DNA of 64,000 nt from Salinigranum marinum (GTDB lineage Archaea; Halobacteriota; Halobacteria; Halobacteriales; Haloferacaceae), in NCBI RefSeq assembly GCF_024228675.1, contig NZ_CP100461.1, positions 2,477,398-2,541,397 on the forward strand. The letters run 5' to 3'. The notes beneath the pieces are model-generated. The model had not been told where the DNA came from, searched no databases, and was given only the letters and a program-made list of their open reading frames with translations. How positions within the stretch are numbered: position 1 is the first letter of the stretch; each line of letters begins with the position of its first letter. This document shows positions 28,224 through 37,765 of this stretch, piece after piece. Position numbers and translations under genes: made by a program.

Positions 28224-28793
28224 CCCCACGAACCCACGCCGCGGCACCCAACGGCCGTCAATTACTGTTTTGATCGAAGTCAGGACGGACTCACTTTCCC
28301 GTCGTGAGCGGGTGCACCGCCGGTGCAGCAGGGATGCGCCTCGAACCGGACTCGAAAGAACCATTTCGACATAATCAGTTACACTATTCGATGATGACAA
28401 CAGTGGATGATTGAAGTCGCATAACCAGAACGATATCGGTCGTCAAAAAGAGAAATTTTTAATCCGTTTTTATGTCTTTGTTTATTTGACTGTGCCGTTT
28501 CCGTAGCGAAGAAAAATAGTTCGAACGAGCAGCTCGGTTCAGTAGAGAGCGACAATATGTCGACTCTCGGCGGGTTGAGCGTCGGAATTCGAACACAGCG
28601 ATCGACGGCACCACGGGAACGAGTTGTCTAATTACTTTAGTTCGGACTACGGAATCAGAGGCTCGCAACCGACTCACTCGGCCCGTCACACGTCGCCGAC
28701 GATCGGGAGCACTACTGCTGACGGTGGAGCCTCTAGCCTCGGGTGAGGGCGGACCGAGACGAGACCAGGGCCGTGTACGGTCGAATCGACCGC
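28224..28793. other. 570-base intergenic region, AT-richer than its neighbours
   Basis: Between convergent rpl15e and the fumarylacetoacetase-family gene. It contains T-runs near 28445-28490 (AAATTTTTAATCC and TTTTTATG) that could end transcription. No open frame looks like a protein. An ATGATGA near 28391 recalls a box C, but no matching box D was found. Confidence 0.5.
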
Positions 28794-29525
28794 TCAGACG
28801 ACACGGATGTCGTGTTCGAGCGTGCCGACACCCTCGACCTCGATCTCGACGTGGTCGCCGTCGGAGAGCGGCCCGACACCTTCCGGGGTGCCCGTCGAAA
28901 CGACGTCGCCCGGTTCGAGCGTCACGTACGAGGTGATCTCCGCGACGAGTTCGGGGATCGAGAAGATCAGGTGTTCGATCGACGAGTCCTGCCGCGTCTC
29001 GCCGTTGACTCGTGAGGTGACGCGTGCATCGTCAGGCACGTGCTCCGGCGTTGCCATGACGGGCCCCATGGGTGCGGAGTTGTCGAACGCCTTGCCGCGG
29101 ACCCAGTTCTGCTCGACGTTCTGGTCGTCGCGGTTCGAGATGTCGTTCACACAGGTGAACCCTCTGATGACGTCCATCGCGTCCTCCTCGGCGACGTTCC
29201 GGCAGTGTCGGTCGATGATCACACCCAGTTCCGCCTCGTACTCGACGAGGTCCTTGCCGGAGGGAAGGGTTACCGTGTCGCCGTGAGCGGCGAGGGCGTT
29301 CGGCGGTTTCAGAAACAGCGACGGTCTATCGGGGAGTTCAACGTCTTTCTCCGCGGCGTGTTCGAGGTAGTTCCATCCCACGCAGACGATCTTGCTCGGC
29401 TCGGTCGGGGGCAGATACGTCACGTCCTCGGGGTTGTACAGTTGGCCACCGAACTCGATTCCGTCTTCGGTCAGTGTTCCAACCCGATTTGAGCCAGCCT
29501 CGTCTCTGAATCTCACGCGTCGCAT
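28794..29525 (-). CDS. Fumarylacetoacetase-family hydrolase
   Basis: A 243-residue FAH-fold enzyme, probably acting on a 2-keto acid. Divalent-metal ligands are visible in LVEYEAELGVII (Glu-x-Glu) and CVNDISNRDDQ (Asp). KAFDNSAPMGPVMAT and STGTPEGVGPL are the standard loop motifs. A TATA box TTTATATA (minus strand, 29555-29548) lies 23 bases before the ATG, so the mRNA is leaderless. The enzyme starts the accessory catabolic region and points away from the ABC transporter operon. Confidence 0.88.
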   Translation of the reverse strand: MRRVRFRDEAGSNRVGTLTEDGIEFGGQLYNPEDVTYLPPTEPSKIVCVGWNYLEHAAEKDVELPDRPSLFLKPPNALAAHGDTVTLPSGKDLVEYEAELGVIIDRHCRNVAEEDAMDVIRGFTCVNDISNRDDQNVEQNWVRGKAFDNSAPMGPVMATPEHVPDDARVTSRVNGETRQDSSIEHLIFSIPELVAEITSYVTLEPGDVVSTGTPEGVGPLSDGDHVEIEVEGVGTLEHDIRVV

Positions 29526-29547
29526 ACCACTCTCGATTCGTTTACAG

Positions 29548-29555
29548 TATATAAA
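29548..29555 (-). promoter_or_regulatory. TATA box of the FAH-family gene
   Basis: TTTATATA read on the minus strand, 23 bases before the ATG at 29525, the archaeal distance for a leaderless transcript. Confidence 0.7.
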
Positions 29556-29765
29556 TGCGGTGTATTCAGAAACGGTTGCTGGTTTCACAGCACCGGGCCA
29601 GTCCGGGCTCGATCGGCGCCGTGACCTGCCGGACCGGCACCCGGTTGCGAAGGATCGATCCGCGGACCACAACTATTAATCAACGGAGTCGCCAGATGAG
29701 GGTATGCGGGCCGAAACACACAGAACGGACGCATCACCGGTGCGCGAGCGACATCGAAACGGCCG

Positions 29766-29951
29766 ATGCCGATGAACGACCGACTCTCCTCGGGCCGGTT
29801 CCTCGTGACGACCGTCTTCCTCGACCTCCTCATCCTCGCGGGGGCCTACAGCGAGGCGCTCCCGTTCGGGGTTTCCGAGCCGCTGGTAGCGTTCGGACTA
29901 TTCGTCGTCTCGCCGGCCATCGCGTACGTCGTCGCGAGAACGACCGAGTGA
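29766..29951 (+). CDS. Small two-helix membrane protein
   Basis: A 61-residue hydrophobic protein: helices FLVTTVFLDLLILAGAY and PLVAFGLFVVSPAIAYVVA. It converges on a second small membrane protein 11 bases away. Function unknown. Confidence 0.6.
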   Translation: MPMNDRLSSGRFLVTTVFLDLLILAGAYSEALPFGVSEPLVAFGLFVVSPAIAYVVARTTE

Positions 29952-29961
29952 AAGTGACCGA

Positions 29962-30159
29962 TCAGTTCGGCAGCGCCGCCGACGGCCCCGAGAAGCGCTC
30001 CCAGAGGTCGTCGAGGAGTTCGTACAGTCTGAGCGTGAGCAGGAAGTAGCCGAACGCGATGATCTTCGCGGTGTTCGGCGTGTACGCCTGCTGGAAGGCG
30101 ACGAACAACACGACGCCGACGAGTAGGATGATGCCGAGGTTGAGCACTGTGCGTAGCAT
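29962..30159 (-). CDS. Small membrane protein
   Basis: A 65-residue protein beginning MLRTVLNLGIILLVGVVLFVAF with one or two helices and an amphipathic YELLDDLWERF. An ATG five codons upstream is an alternative start. Convergent with the preceding gene. Function unknown. Confidence 0.6.
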   Translation of the reverse strand: MLRTVLNLGIILLVGVVLFVAFQQAYTPNTAKIIAFGYFLLTLRLYELLDDLWERFSGPSAALPN

Positions 30160-30342
30160 GATGGCGTGTGGCAATGCTACGTACGACCGTTGATAAATGT
30201 TCCGCTCACGCCGGCAGTGTCGGACCCGACACGCCCGCTCGCGACCGGGTGGCGAGAGTAGTTACTCGGGAGCGAGTCAGAGTTACGCGTAGCGGGTTCC
30301 AGCGGCCCGATTGGGGCAGAACAGGGCGTACATTATACCAAG

Positions 30343-30350
30343 TTTTATGT
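30343..30350 (+). promoter_or_regulatory. TATA-like element of the ABC transporter operon
   Basis: TTTTATGT lies 26-33 bases before the ATG at 30376 and supports that start over the in-frame ATG at 30352. Confidence 0.5.
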
Positions 30351-30375
30351 AATGATAGTGAGTGTGAGTCCTTGT

Positions 30376-31671
30376 ATGGCAGATAGTGACAGCCCACGCG
30401 GCAGTGAGGCCTCTCTGACCGAATCGAACGAGACAGTCGACGGCGACGCGAACGAGAGCTGGAAGCGACGGAAGCTGATGAAGGCGGGCGCGGTGGCCAG
30501 TGCAGGGGTTCTCGGGGCGGCGGCCGGATGTACGAGCAGCCCCGACAGCGGTGGCGACGGCGGGAGCGGTGACGGCGGCAGCGGCGGTGACGGCGGCAGC
30601 GGCGGTGACGGCGGGAACGGTGGCGACTCCAGTGGGAGCCAGGAGTCACGGACGACGGTCCGGTTGCTGCTCGCGCCGACCGGCTTCCAGGGGATCATCA
30701 TGGACTACCTGGCGAACGACACCGAGATCCTCAGCGACTACTTCTCCGACGAGGACCTCGAGGTAGAGGTCTCCCGGAGCTGGGAGGGTGCGGCCATCTT
30801 CACCTCCGGCGGGGCGGACTTCGAGACGTTCGGGTCGCTGGAGGCCGCGAAGCTTGCCGGCGAGCGGGACATCCCGCTTGCGGTCAACGCGAACCTCGCG
30901 CCCCAGATCATGCAGGTGGTCGGCGAGAAGGGCGGGCCGTACGACCCGGCGAACTCCGGGAGCCCGCAGGCGTCGATGGATCGGCTGGCCGAACAACAGG
31001 ACGTCTTCGCGCTCGGTGGCTGGGGTGGCGGCACCGGAATCATGATGCCGATGGTCGTCCAGGAGGCGTTCGGCTACACGTTCACCGACGACGAGTCGAG
31101 CGACTTCGAGAACATCAGAACGGCCGAGTACTCGGCCGTTCCCCCGCTCGTCGAGAACGGCGACGTGGCCATGGGGACGAGTTCCCCGATCCACGGCGCG
31201 TCGCCGTTCATGGCACCGGCGGAGTACAACGACGAGGAGCCGACGGTGACCAGTCTCTACGGCTGCGGGAGCATCGTCGCGGATCTCGAAGGGTTCAACG
31301 CGCCACAGCTCAACTCCTGGACCTGCTCGCAGGACTACGCCTCGCAGTACCCCGGCTCGCCGCGGGGGATCGTCCGAGCGTTCAGCGACGGACTCACGTG
31401 GCTGTACGAGGACCCGATCGGACGGATCGAGGGCGACGACGAACACCTCAACCAGCTGGGCCTCGAGAACATGGATCAGGCCCAGTACGTCCTCGACTGG
31501 GGGATCAACCTCTCGCTGGACAACGAACTCCCGGTCGTCTACGAGGACATCGAGCTCACGGATCAGTTCGTCGAGGAGGACAAGAACTTCCTCCGCACGG
31601 CCCAGGACGTCGGGTTCCTGACGGAGGGCTGGGAGGAGAACCTCGAGTACCGCCAGATCACAGCCGAGTAG
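30376..31671 (+). CDS. ABC transporter substrate-binding lipoprotein (SsuA/TauA type)
   Basis: A 431-residue extracytoplasmic protein. The Tat-type signal is WKRRKLMKAGAVASAGVLGA with lipobox Cys in AAAGC near residue 52. A Gly/Asp/Ser-rich tether with repeated GGDGGS follows (about 58-90), then a periplasmic-binding fold with RLLLAPTGFQGIIMDYLA and QDYASQYPGSPRGIVRAF. This fold imports sulfonates, nitrate or aromatic or heterocyclic acids; the ligand cannot be told. It is first in an operon with two permeases and an ATPase, followed by a single base before the first permease ATG. Confidence 0.88.
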   Translation: MADSDSPRGSEASLTESNETVDGDANESWKRRKLMKAGAVASAGVLGAAAGCTSSPDSGGDGGSGDGGSGGDGGSGGDGGNGGDSSGSQESRTTVRLLLAPTGFQGIIMDYLANDTEILSDYFSDEDLEVEVSRSWEGAAIFTSGGADFETFGSLEAAKLAGERDIPLAVNANLAPQIMQVVGEKGGPYDPANSGSPQASMDRLAEQQDVFALGGWGGGTGIMMPMVVQEAFGYTFTDDESSDFENIRTAEYSAVPPLVENGDVAMGTSSPIHGASPFMAPAEYNDEEPTVTSLYGCGSIVADLEGFNAPQLNSWTCSQDYASQYPGSPRGIVRAFSDGLTWLYEDPIGRIEGDDEHLNQLGLENMDQAQYVLDWGINLSLDNELPVVYEDIELTDQFVEEDKNFLRTAQDVGFLTEGWEENLEYRQITAE

Positions 31672-31672
31672 C

Positions 31673-32494
31673 ATGAGTACACAGACACCGAATCGCGTCG
31701 TCAACGTCGTGCCAGACGTGCTGCTGGAACATCGAGGGGTGGTATTCCTCGAGTCCATCTTCGTGCTCGTGTTGGTCTGGCAACTGCTGTACGCCGCGCT
31801 CCCGACGTTCGCCGAGGCGTTCGTCTCCCCCGGCGAGGTCGTCGCTGCGACGTACGAACTGCTCGTGAGCATGGTGTGGGTCGAACACTGGATCGCCAGC
31901 CTCACCCACGTCGCCTACGGCTTCGGGATCGCGCTCGTCGCCGGGACGGTGCTCGGCATCGTCGTCGGCTGGTGGGACTTCTGGGAGAAGGCGTTCCAGG
32001 ACTACCTCACGATCGGGATCGCCATCCCCTCGCTGTTCGTGGCGATCTTCTCGGCGATGTGGTTCGGGCTGGGGTCGACGACGCCCGCGGCAGCGGCCGC
32101 GATCGTTGCGACGCCCTATCTCGCGATGAACGTGTACGGCGGCATCAACAACATCGACAATGACCTGCTGGCGATGTCCAGTGCCTTTGGCGTGTCGCGG
32201 TTGCGCGTGATCCGCCGTGTCATCGTCCAGTCGGTGCTTCCCGACTGGTTCGCCGGCATTCGGTACGCGCTGGCGCTGAGCTGGAAGATCGCCAGCCTCG
32301 CCGAGTACATTGCCGCGGAGGAGGGGATCGGCTTTATGATCCGGTTCGAGATGCGGGTGCTCGACCTCGCCGGCGTCATGTCGTGGGTCGTCTTCTTCAC
32401 CATCTTCCTGCTCTTCTTGGAGTACGGGGTACTCGCACAGATCGAGAAACGCGTCTTCGCCTGGCGGCAGGACAACTCCATCGGGTGGTCCTAA
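31673..32494 (+). CDS. ABC transporter permease (first)
   Basis: A BPD_transp_1 permease of 273 residues, about six helices. The EAA loop is around GGINNIDNDLLAMSSAFGVSR (short form). The C-terminal ALSWKIASLAEYIAAEEGIGFM is typical of SsuC/TauC permeases. It overlaps no gene; its stop is one base before the ATPase ATG. Confidence 0.9.
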   Translation: MSTQTPNRVVNVVPDVLLEHRGVVFLESIFVLVLVWQLLYAALPTFAEAFVSPGEVVAATYELLVSMVWVEHWIASLTHVAYGFGIALVAGTVLGIVVGWWDFWEKAFQDYLTIGIAIPSLFVAIFSAMWFGLGSTTPAAAAAIVATPYLAMNVYGGINNIDNDLLAMSSAFGVSRLRVIRRVIVQSVLPDWFAGIRYALALSWKIASLAEYIAAEEGIGFMIRFEMRVLDLAGVMSWVVFFTIFLLFLEYGVLAQIEKRVFAWRQDNSIGWS

Positions 32495-32495
32495 C

Positions 32496-33287
32496 ATGAG
32501 TTCAGAAACGATCGATACGACGGTCGACGGCACAATCACATCGGAGACAGCAGGCTCGATTCACATCGAGGGCCTGACCAAGGAGTTCGACACCTCGGAG
32601 GGCCGCGAGCTGGTCTTCGAGGACATCAACGTCGACATCGAACCGAGCAGTTTCGTCTGCCTCCTCGGGAAGTCGGGGAGCGGGAAGTCGACGATGCTGA
32701 ACATCGTCAGCGGGATCCTCGAACCCACGGCCGGACAGGTCCGGTTCGAGACGGCCGACGGCACCGGAGACGTCACGCTCGGTCACGTCTTCCAGTCGCC
32801 GCGGCTGATGCCGTGGGACACGAACCTCCAGAACATCGAGTTCGTCAACGAGGGGAACCCCGACTACGACGACGACGCCGGGCGGAAGTACCTCGACCTC
32901 GTCGGGCTGTCGGGCCACTACAACAAGTTCCCGGGGCAGCTCTCCGGCGGCCAGCAGCAACGGGTCGGTATCGCGCGGGCGCTGAGCGTGGACCCCGAGG
33001 TGCTGCTGATGGACGAGCCGTTCAGCAACCTCGACGAGATCACCGCCGAGGAGCTCCGGACGGAGCTCATCAGCATCTGGTCGGAGCTCAACAAGACGGT
33101 CTTCTTCGTCACCCACGACATGACGGAGGCGATCCAGCTCGCCGACCGGCTGTTGATGCTCGGCGAGGGGCGGATCTACGGCGACCTCGAAGTACCGCTC
33201 GAACGGCCGCGGCGTGTCGACACCGACGAGTTCCTCCGGTTCCGCCAGAAGGCGATCGACACGTTCCACTCGATCGACGAGGAGTAA
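32496..33287 (+). CDS. ABC transporter ATP-binding protein
   Basis: A 263-residue ATPase: Walker A GKSGSGKST (58-66), Q-loop VFQSPRLMPWDTN, signature LSGGQQQRVGIARAL, Walker B VLLMDEPFSNLD and the H-loop His in FFVTHDMTEAI. It belongs to the SsuB/TauB group. It is the only ATPase in the cluster and presumably drives both permeases as a heterodimeric channel. Confidence 0.95.
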   Translation: MSSETIDTTVDGTITSETAGSIHIEGLTKEFDTSEGRELVFEDINVDIEPSSFVCLLGKSGSGKSTMLNIVSGILEPTAGQVRFETADGTGDVTLGHVFQSPRLMPWDTNLQNIEFVNEGNPDYDDDAGRKYLDLVGLSGHYNKFPGQLSGGQQQRVGIARALSVDPEVLLMDEPFSNLDEITAEELRTELISIWSELNKTVFFVTHDMTEAIQLADRLLMLGEGRIYGDLEVPLERPRRVDTDEFLRFRQKAIDTFHSIDEE

Positions 33288-33288
33288 G

Positions 33289-34146
33289 ATGGCGAGCAAG
33301 TCGAAACTCGGCCGGTTCAACGTTCAGATCCTCTCCGGCGACCTCGAGTCGCTGCTGACCGGCGGCTTCGCGCGAGTGATCGGCATTGCGGTCGGGTTCG
33401 CGCTCTGGTCCGTGCTCGCGATGCAGTTCCCGCGCGAGCTACTGCCGACGCCCTCGGAGACGCTGCTTCTGGCGTGGGGACTGGTCGCCGACGGGACCGG
33501 GTGGATACACATCGCCACGACGTTCCAGTCGCTGTTCTGGGCGTTCACCTTCGCGATGCTCCTCGGCGGGACGCTCGGGATCCTGATGGGCATCAATAGC
33601 TACAGTCAGAACTTCTTCACCCCGTACGTCAACATCGGGCTGTCGATCCCCGGGCTTGCGTGGGCGGCGACCACGTTCTTGGTGTTCACCTACTCCGCGA
33701 CGGCGCTCGGGACCCTGCGCTTTACGCCCGTGCTCGCGGCGACGTTGACCGTGTTCCCCTACATCGCGATCAACATCTGGAAGGGCGTCGAGAACATCGA
33801 CCACGACCTCCTCCGGATGGCCGACGCGTTCTCGATCTCGCGTCCACGGATGCTCTGGCGGATCATCCTCCCGAACATCGCGCCGCAGATCTTCTCTGCG
33901 ATCCGGTTCGGGCTCGCGATCGGCTGGAAGGTCACCATCATCGCCGAACTGTTCGCCGGGTCGGCCGGCATCGGATTCAAGCTCGAACACGCCTACCAGG
34001 TCTACCAGTACGAGGAGGCCTGGGCGTGGGCGGCGCTGTTCCTCATCATCATCGTGCTCATCGAGTACGGCGTGTTCAAGCCGATCGAACGGCGCGCGTT
34101 CGCGTGGCGGACCGACGTCGAACTCAGCAACATCGGAGGGCGGTGA
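33289..34146 (+). CDS. ABC transporter permease (second)
   Basis: A 285-residue permease paralogous to the first, with KGVENIDHDLLRMADAFSISR at the EAA position and GWKVTIIAELFAGSAGIGFKL near the C-terminus. The ATG is one base after the ATPase stop. The pair implies a heterodimeric membrane part, less common in this family, which often uses a homodimer. Confidence 0.9.
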   Translation: MASKSKLGRFNVQILSGDLESLLTGGFARVIGIAVGFALWSVLAMQFPRELLPTPSETLLLAWGLVADGTGWIHIATTFQSLFWAFTFAMLLGGTLGILMGINSYSQNFFTPYVNIGLSIPGLAWAATTFLVFTYSATALGTLRFTPVLAATLTVFPYIAINIWKGVENIDHDLLRMADAFSISRPRMLWRIILPNIAPQIFSAIRFGLAIGWKVTIIAELFAGSAGIGFKLEHAYQVYQYEEAWAWAALFLIIIVLIEYGVFKPIERRAFAWRTDVELSNIGGR

Positions 34147-34229
34147 GGCGGCGAGCCCGCCCGCTGCGCACCGACCCGTTCCGACACTCGAAACATACCC
34201 TTATTTGCGATCCGCTCCCACTCGAAGCC

Positions 34230-35810
34230 ATGTCCAGCGACTCATCCACCCGATCCCCGGTTGAATCGATCCTCAACGAGGAGGTCACCGCGCGGTTCGA
34301 CGATCGCGCCAGGAGCCGCGTGTTCCGGAGCGTCCAGGACGTCGTCGACGTCGTCGGGACGACTATCGGTCCGTACGGCCGAGACAAGCTCATCGTCAAC
34401 AACGGCGGGAACGTCTCCGTGACCAACGACGCGGCGACGATCCTCCGGAACCTCCACCTAACCGATCCCGTCGCGCGCGTGATCGGCGACCTGGCGAACA
34501 GCCAGATCTTCAACGCCGGCGACGGGACGACGACGACGATCCTGTTTGCCGGCGCGCTCCTCGACCGCGCGGCTGACCTCGGCGAGCGTGGCCTCCACCC
34601 CACGACGATCATCCGAGGGTACGAACACGCGAGCGACGTCGCGCTCGACCGACTGCGGGCGGTCGCGACGACGCACGACATCGCCGACCGTTCGGTGGCG
34701 CTCGACGTCGCCGAGACGACGCTCCGCGGGACGAACGCCACCCAACTGCACGGACCGCTCGCCGAACTCGCCGTCGACGCCGTCGAGCGAGTCACCGACG
34801 GCTACGACGTAGACCTCGACGCGATCCGGCTCCGGACGGCGCTCGGCCGGGACCTGGCCGACTCGCACCTCGTCGAGGGTGGGACCATCGAGGGGGCCCC
34901 GGCGGGCGAGCCTGCCGACCACCCGACCGGGGCGGTCACGCTGGCGCTGCTCGACGACGAGGTGACACCGAACGAGGCCAGCCGCGACGTCTCGATCGCC
35001 GCCGAGGACGCCGAGACTCTCTCGGCGTTCGTCGACGCCGAGCGGAGCCGGACGGCCGGGCTGGCCGACGCGATCAGCGCGCTGGGAGTCGATCTCCTCG
35101 TCTGCACCGGCGGCGTCGACGACGCGGTCCGGTCGCGACTCGCGAAGCGCGAGACAACCTGCCTCTCGACCGTGAGCGGCCCGGATATGCGGTTCCTCTC
35201 GCGGGCGCTCGGACTCCCCCCGCGGACGAGCGTCGACGACCTCGACCCCGACGCCGTCAGCGAGGCCGTCGTCGCGTACGACCGCGCGAACGGCCGAACG
35301 ACGCTGACGACGACCGATCCCGGGGCCGTGACCGTCCAGCTGTTCGGGCAGACCGAGGCGTACCTCGACGAGATCGACAACACCGTCTCAGACGCGATCG
35401 AGGTCGTCGCCCGGGTTGCGAGCGACGGCCGGATACTGGCCGGCGGCGGTGCGCCCGAGATGGCGATGGCGACCCGCGTGCGGTCGGACGCGACCGGCGT
35501 CGACGGGCGCGAACAGCTCGCCGCGTTGGCGTTCGCCGACGCGCTCGAAACCGTCCCGCGGTCGATCGCGACCAACGCCGGGTTCGACGCCACGGACGTC
35601 CTCCTGTCGCTCCGATCGGCACACGCCACGGGTCAGGAGACGGCGGGCGTCGACGTAGAGACGGGAGCCGTCGGGGACACGGCCGCGGCCGGCGTGCGGG
35701 AGCCGTTCGTCGTCAAGCGGTACGCGGTGACCCACGCCGTCGAGGCGGTGCGGACGCTGCTGCGTATCGACGGCATCGTCGAGGCGAAAGAGATCGAGCC
35801 GACGACGTAA
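34230..35810 (+). CDS. Divergent thermosome-like (group II chaperonin) protein
   Basis: A 526-residue chaperonin. The ATP-binding loops IGPYGRDKLIVNNGGN, SVTNDAATIL and GDGTTTTILFAGALL, the catalytic-type Asp in VSDAIEVVARV and GGGAPEMAMATR are retained. It departs from housekeeping thermosomes: NDG reads NDA, the apical domain is shortened with long acidic stretches, and the Gly-Gly-Met tail is missing (ends EIEPTT). It is more likely an accessory specialist than the main thermosome. It starts 83 bases after the ABC operon; a TATA-like CTTATTTG precedes the ATG. Confidence 0.85.
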   Translation: MSSDSSTRSPVESILNEEVTARFDDRARSRVFRSVQDVVDVVGTTIGPYGRDKLIVNNGGNVSVTNDAATILRNLHLTDPVARVIGDLANSQIFNAGDGTTTTILFAGALLDRAADLGERGLHPTTIIRGYEHASDVALDRLRAVATTHDIADRSVALDVAETTLRGTNATQLHGPLAELAVDAVERVTDGYDVDLDAIRLRTALGRDLADSHLVEGGTIEGAPAGEPADHPTGAVTLALLDDEVTPNEASRDVSIAAEDAETLSAFVDAERSRTAGLADAISALGVDLLVCTGGVDDAVRSRLAKRETTCLSTVSGPDMRFLSRALGLPPRTSVDDLDPDAVSEAVVAYDRANGRTTLTTTDPGAVTVQLFGQTEAYLDEIDNTVSDAIEVVARVASDGRILAGGGAPEMAMATRVRSDATGVDGREQLAALAFADALETVPRSIATNAGFDATDVLLSLRSAHATGQETAGVDVETGAVGDTAAAGVREPFVVKRYAVTHAVEAVRTLLRIDGIVEAKEIEPTT

Positions 35811-35827
35811 CGGCGGTCGGCCGGCGG

Positions 35828-36505
35828 TTAGAGTTTGGTGAAGTAGTAGTCGAGCGTCTTGACGATCTGTGACTCGCTGAGCATGTTGTCGACGTTCCGT
35901 TCGACGAGGTGTTCGGGCAGATACCACGGCTCGCCGACCGTCGCCTGCTTGTAGAGCAGTTCCGCGTTGTACTCCGCCTTGAGACATTTCGCGACGACCT
36001 CGGAGACGCTCTCGCCGACGACGACCGCGCCGTGGCCGCGGAGCAACACGACGTCGTCGTCGCCGAGCGCGTCGGCGAGATCCTGGGCCTCGGCTTCGGT
36101 CGTGACCAGCATGCCGCCCTCATCGTGATAGTCCTCGAAGACCGAGAACGCGTCGGCCTGCACCACCCCGTTCGGGTGGACGGGGCGCTGTGGGATCCCG
36201 AGGCTGGAGAGGAGCGTCATGTATGGCGCGTGGTGGTGACAGACGGCCTCGACGTCGGGCCGATTCCGGAACGCTTGTGTGTGGATCGGCGTCTCTCCGG
36301 GCGCGCTCTCGGGGTAGTCGGTGGACGTCAGGTCGACCTCGATGTAGTCGCGCATCGTCGTCGTCCCCGGGCTGGCGAACGCGTTGATCCAGACCCGGTC
36401 GGGGTCGTCACGCCGCGCGCTCAGGTGACCGTGTTCGTCGAAGAGACCGGCCTTGTCGAGTAGTCGGCAACCGAGAACGAGCTCCTGCTTGGTTTGGACA
36501 ACCAT
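35828..36505 (-). CDS. Class II aldolase/adducin-family protein
   Basis: A 225-residue zinc aldolase fold (fuculose-phosphate aldolase/ribulose-phosphate epimerase group). Zinc ligands are present: Glu in GETPIHTQAF, His residues in AVCHHHAPYMT and His in LLRGHGAVVVG. HGHLSARR near the N-terminus is the substrate-phosphate loop. It follows the IclR regulator and the dehydratase on the same strand. Substrate unknown. Confidence 0.86.
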   Translation of the reverse strand: MVVQTKQELVLGCRLLDKAGLFDEHGHLSARRDDPDRVWINAFASPGTTTMRDYIEVDLTSTDYPESAPGETPIHTQAFRNRPDVEAVCHHHAPYMTLLSSLGIPQRPVHPNGVVQADAFSVFEDYHDEGGMLVTTEAEAQDLADALGDDDVVLLRGHGAVVVGESVSEVVAKCLKAEYNAELLYKQATVGEPWYLPEHLVERNVDNMLSESQIVKTLDYYFTKL

Positions 36506-36937
36506 CGATCGTTGTATTCGTACCCCGTCGAATAAACTTTGCCGTCCCGGTCGCCACCGACAATCGAGGCGAGCGAACCCGGGGCGTGAAAAGGCTCAGG
36601 TCACGTCGGAGACATCGACTGCACGGAACCAGGGCTGGATCGCTGTGGGTCGGTCGTGTCCGAGGTTCCGCAGATATTTGATATCGTGAAACGATATCGG
36701 GAGGAGACGGTCGCAGGTGCCGGAACGTCGAGTCGATTCCGCGACCGCGTCCGGAACGGGGGGACGAACGGTTCGGGGTCACGAAAGCGAGCGAACGTAT
36801 GACATTTTCGTCCATTATATTGAAAGATCGTAGAGGAAGGTCGCCGATCGGCTGACGTTCGAAGACGACACGACTCCGTCGTGTCGCGTCGGGACCGATC
36901 CTCTCCGAGTAGCGTTTGGAAATGTCAAAACACGGCG
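36506..36937. other. 432-base region between the aldolase and IclR genes
   Basis: No gene seen. It must hold the aldolase promoter. The only structure noted is a 19-base palindrome at 36680-36698, described separately. Base composition varies and includes AT-rich stretches near 36525-36540 and 36800-36830. Confidence 0.5.
36680..36698. promoter_or_regulatory. Perfect palindrome, candidate operator
   Basis: GATATCGT-GAA-ACGATATC: 8-base perfect arms around three bases, 175 bases before the aldolase start and beyond the end of the IclR gene. IclR-family proteins bind palindromes of about this size, so it may be the site of the adjacent regulator. Confidence 0.5.
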
Positions 36938-37690
36938 TCAGAGCTCGTGACGGACCCGCTTGGCGGCGCTGACGATCAGTCCGGCGACGTCCTGTTGGAG
37001 CCCCTTCCCGCCGATCCGCTCCTTCGGCCCCGACACCGTGAGGGAGGCCACGAGTCGGTCGTCGGCCGTGATGGGGGCCGCCACGCCGTAGTGGTCCGGG
37101 TGGTGCTCGCCACGGGTGAACGCGAGCCCCTGCTGTCGGATCATCCTGAGTTCGTCGCCGAGGGCGTCCCGGTCGGTGATGGTCTTCTCGGTGAACGACT
37201 CCGTCCCGTACGCCCGGTAGATCGACTCGACGCTGTCGGCGTCGAGTTGGGCGAAGATCGCCTTACCCGCGGCGGTGGTGTGAAGCGGGAGCCGGTCGCC
37301 CGGGGAGAGGTCATCGTGGGCCGGACGGTCGCCGGTGGCGGTGTAGAGAACGACGGCGTAGCCACACTCGAAGGCAGCAACGGTGACCCGTTCACCCGTC
37401 GTCGCCGCCAGTTCGTCGACGATATCGACGGCCGAGTCGTCCAGCCCGATCCGACGGCGTGCAGCCCCCGCGAGGGCGAGAAACCGTGAGCCGACGTGGT
37501 ACTTGTCGTCCCATCGAACGACGTAGCCCATCTCTTCGAGGGTCGTGAGGTGGTGATGCGTCGTCGCCTTCGAGAGCGAGAGCGCGTCGGCGACCTCCGA
37601 GACACCCGCGCCGTCCAGTTCCACGAGCAGTTCGAGAACCCGGAAGCTCTTCTTCGTCGTTCCGACTGGGTTCTTCGCAGTTGGCATCAT
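36938..37690 (-). CDS. IclR-family transcription regulator
   Basis: A 250-residue regulator: N-terminal winged HTH (VSEVADALSLSKATTHHHLTTL, about 28-52) and a C-terminal IclR effector domain with DRLPLHTTAAGKAIFAQL, IRQQGLAFTRGEHHPDHYGVAAPI and a ligand pocket. It sits between the dehydratase and aldolase genes and probably controls this sugar-acid type locus in response to a small acid. Confidence 0.9.
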   Translation of the reverse strand: MMPTAKNPVGTTKKSFRVLELLVELDGAGVSEVADALSLSKATTHHHLTTLEEMGYVVRWDDKYHVGSRFLALAGAARRRIGLDDSAVDIVDELAATTGERVTVAAFECGYAVVLYTATGDRPAHDDLSPGDRLPLHTTAAGKAIFAQLDADSVESIYRAYGTESFTEKTITDRDALGDELRMIRQQGLAFTRGEHHPDHYGVAAPITADDRLVASLTVSGPKERIGGKGLQQDVAGLIVSAAKRVRHEL

Positions 37691-37765
37691 GTGACACTCG
37701 GGGCGACGTGCGCCCGGCTCATAAATCTGTTTGATCTTTCCAAATAGTTTGTGCCGGGTTCCCGA

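Noticed and set aside
28391-28460. ATGATGA resembling a C-box small RNA
   Set aside because: No convincing D box or internal C'/D' pair within the usual length.
30259-30275. ACTCG/CGAGT partial inverted repeat before the ABC operon
   Set aside because: Short arms with mismatches, not near the TATA-like element; too weak to call an operator.
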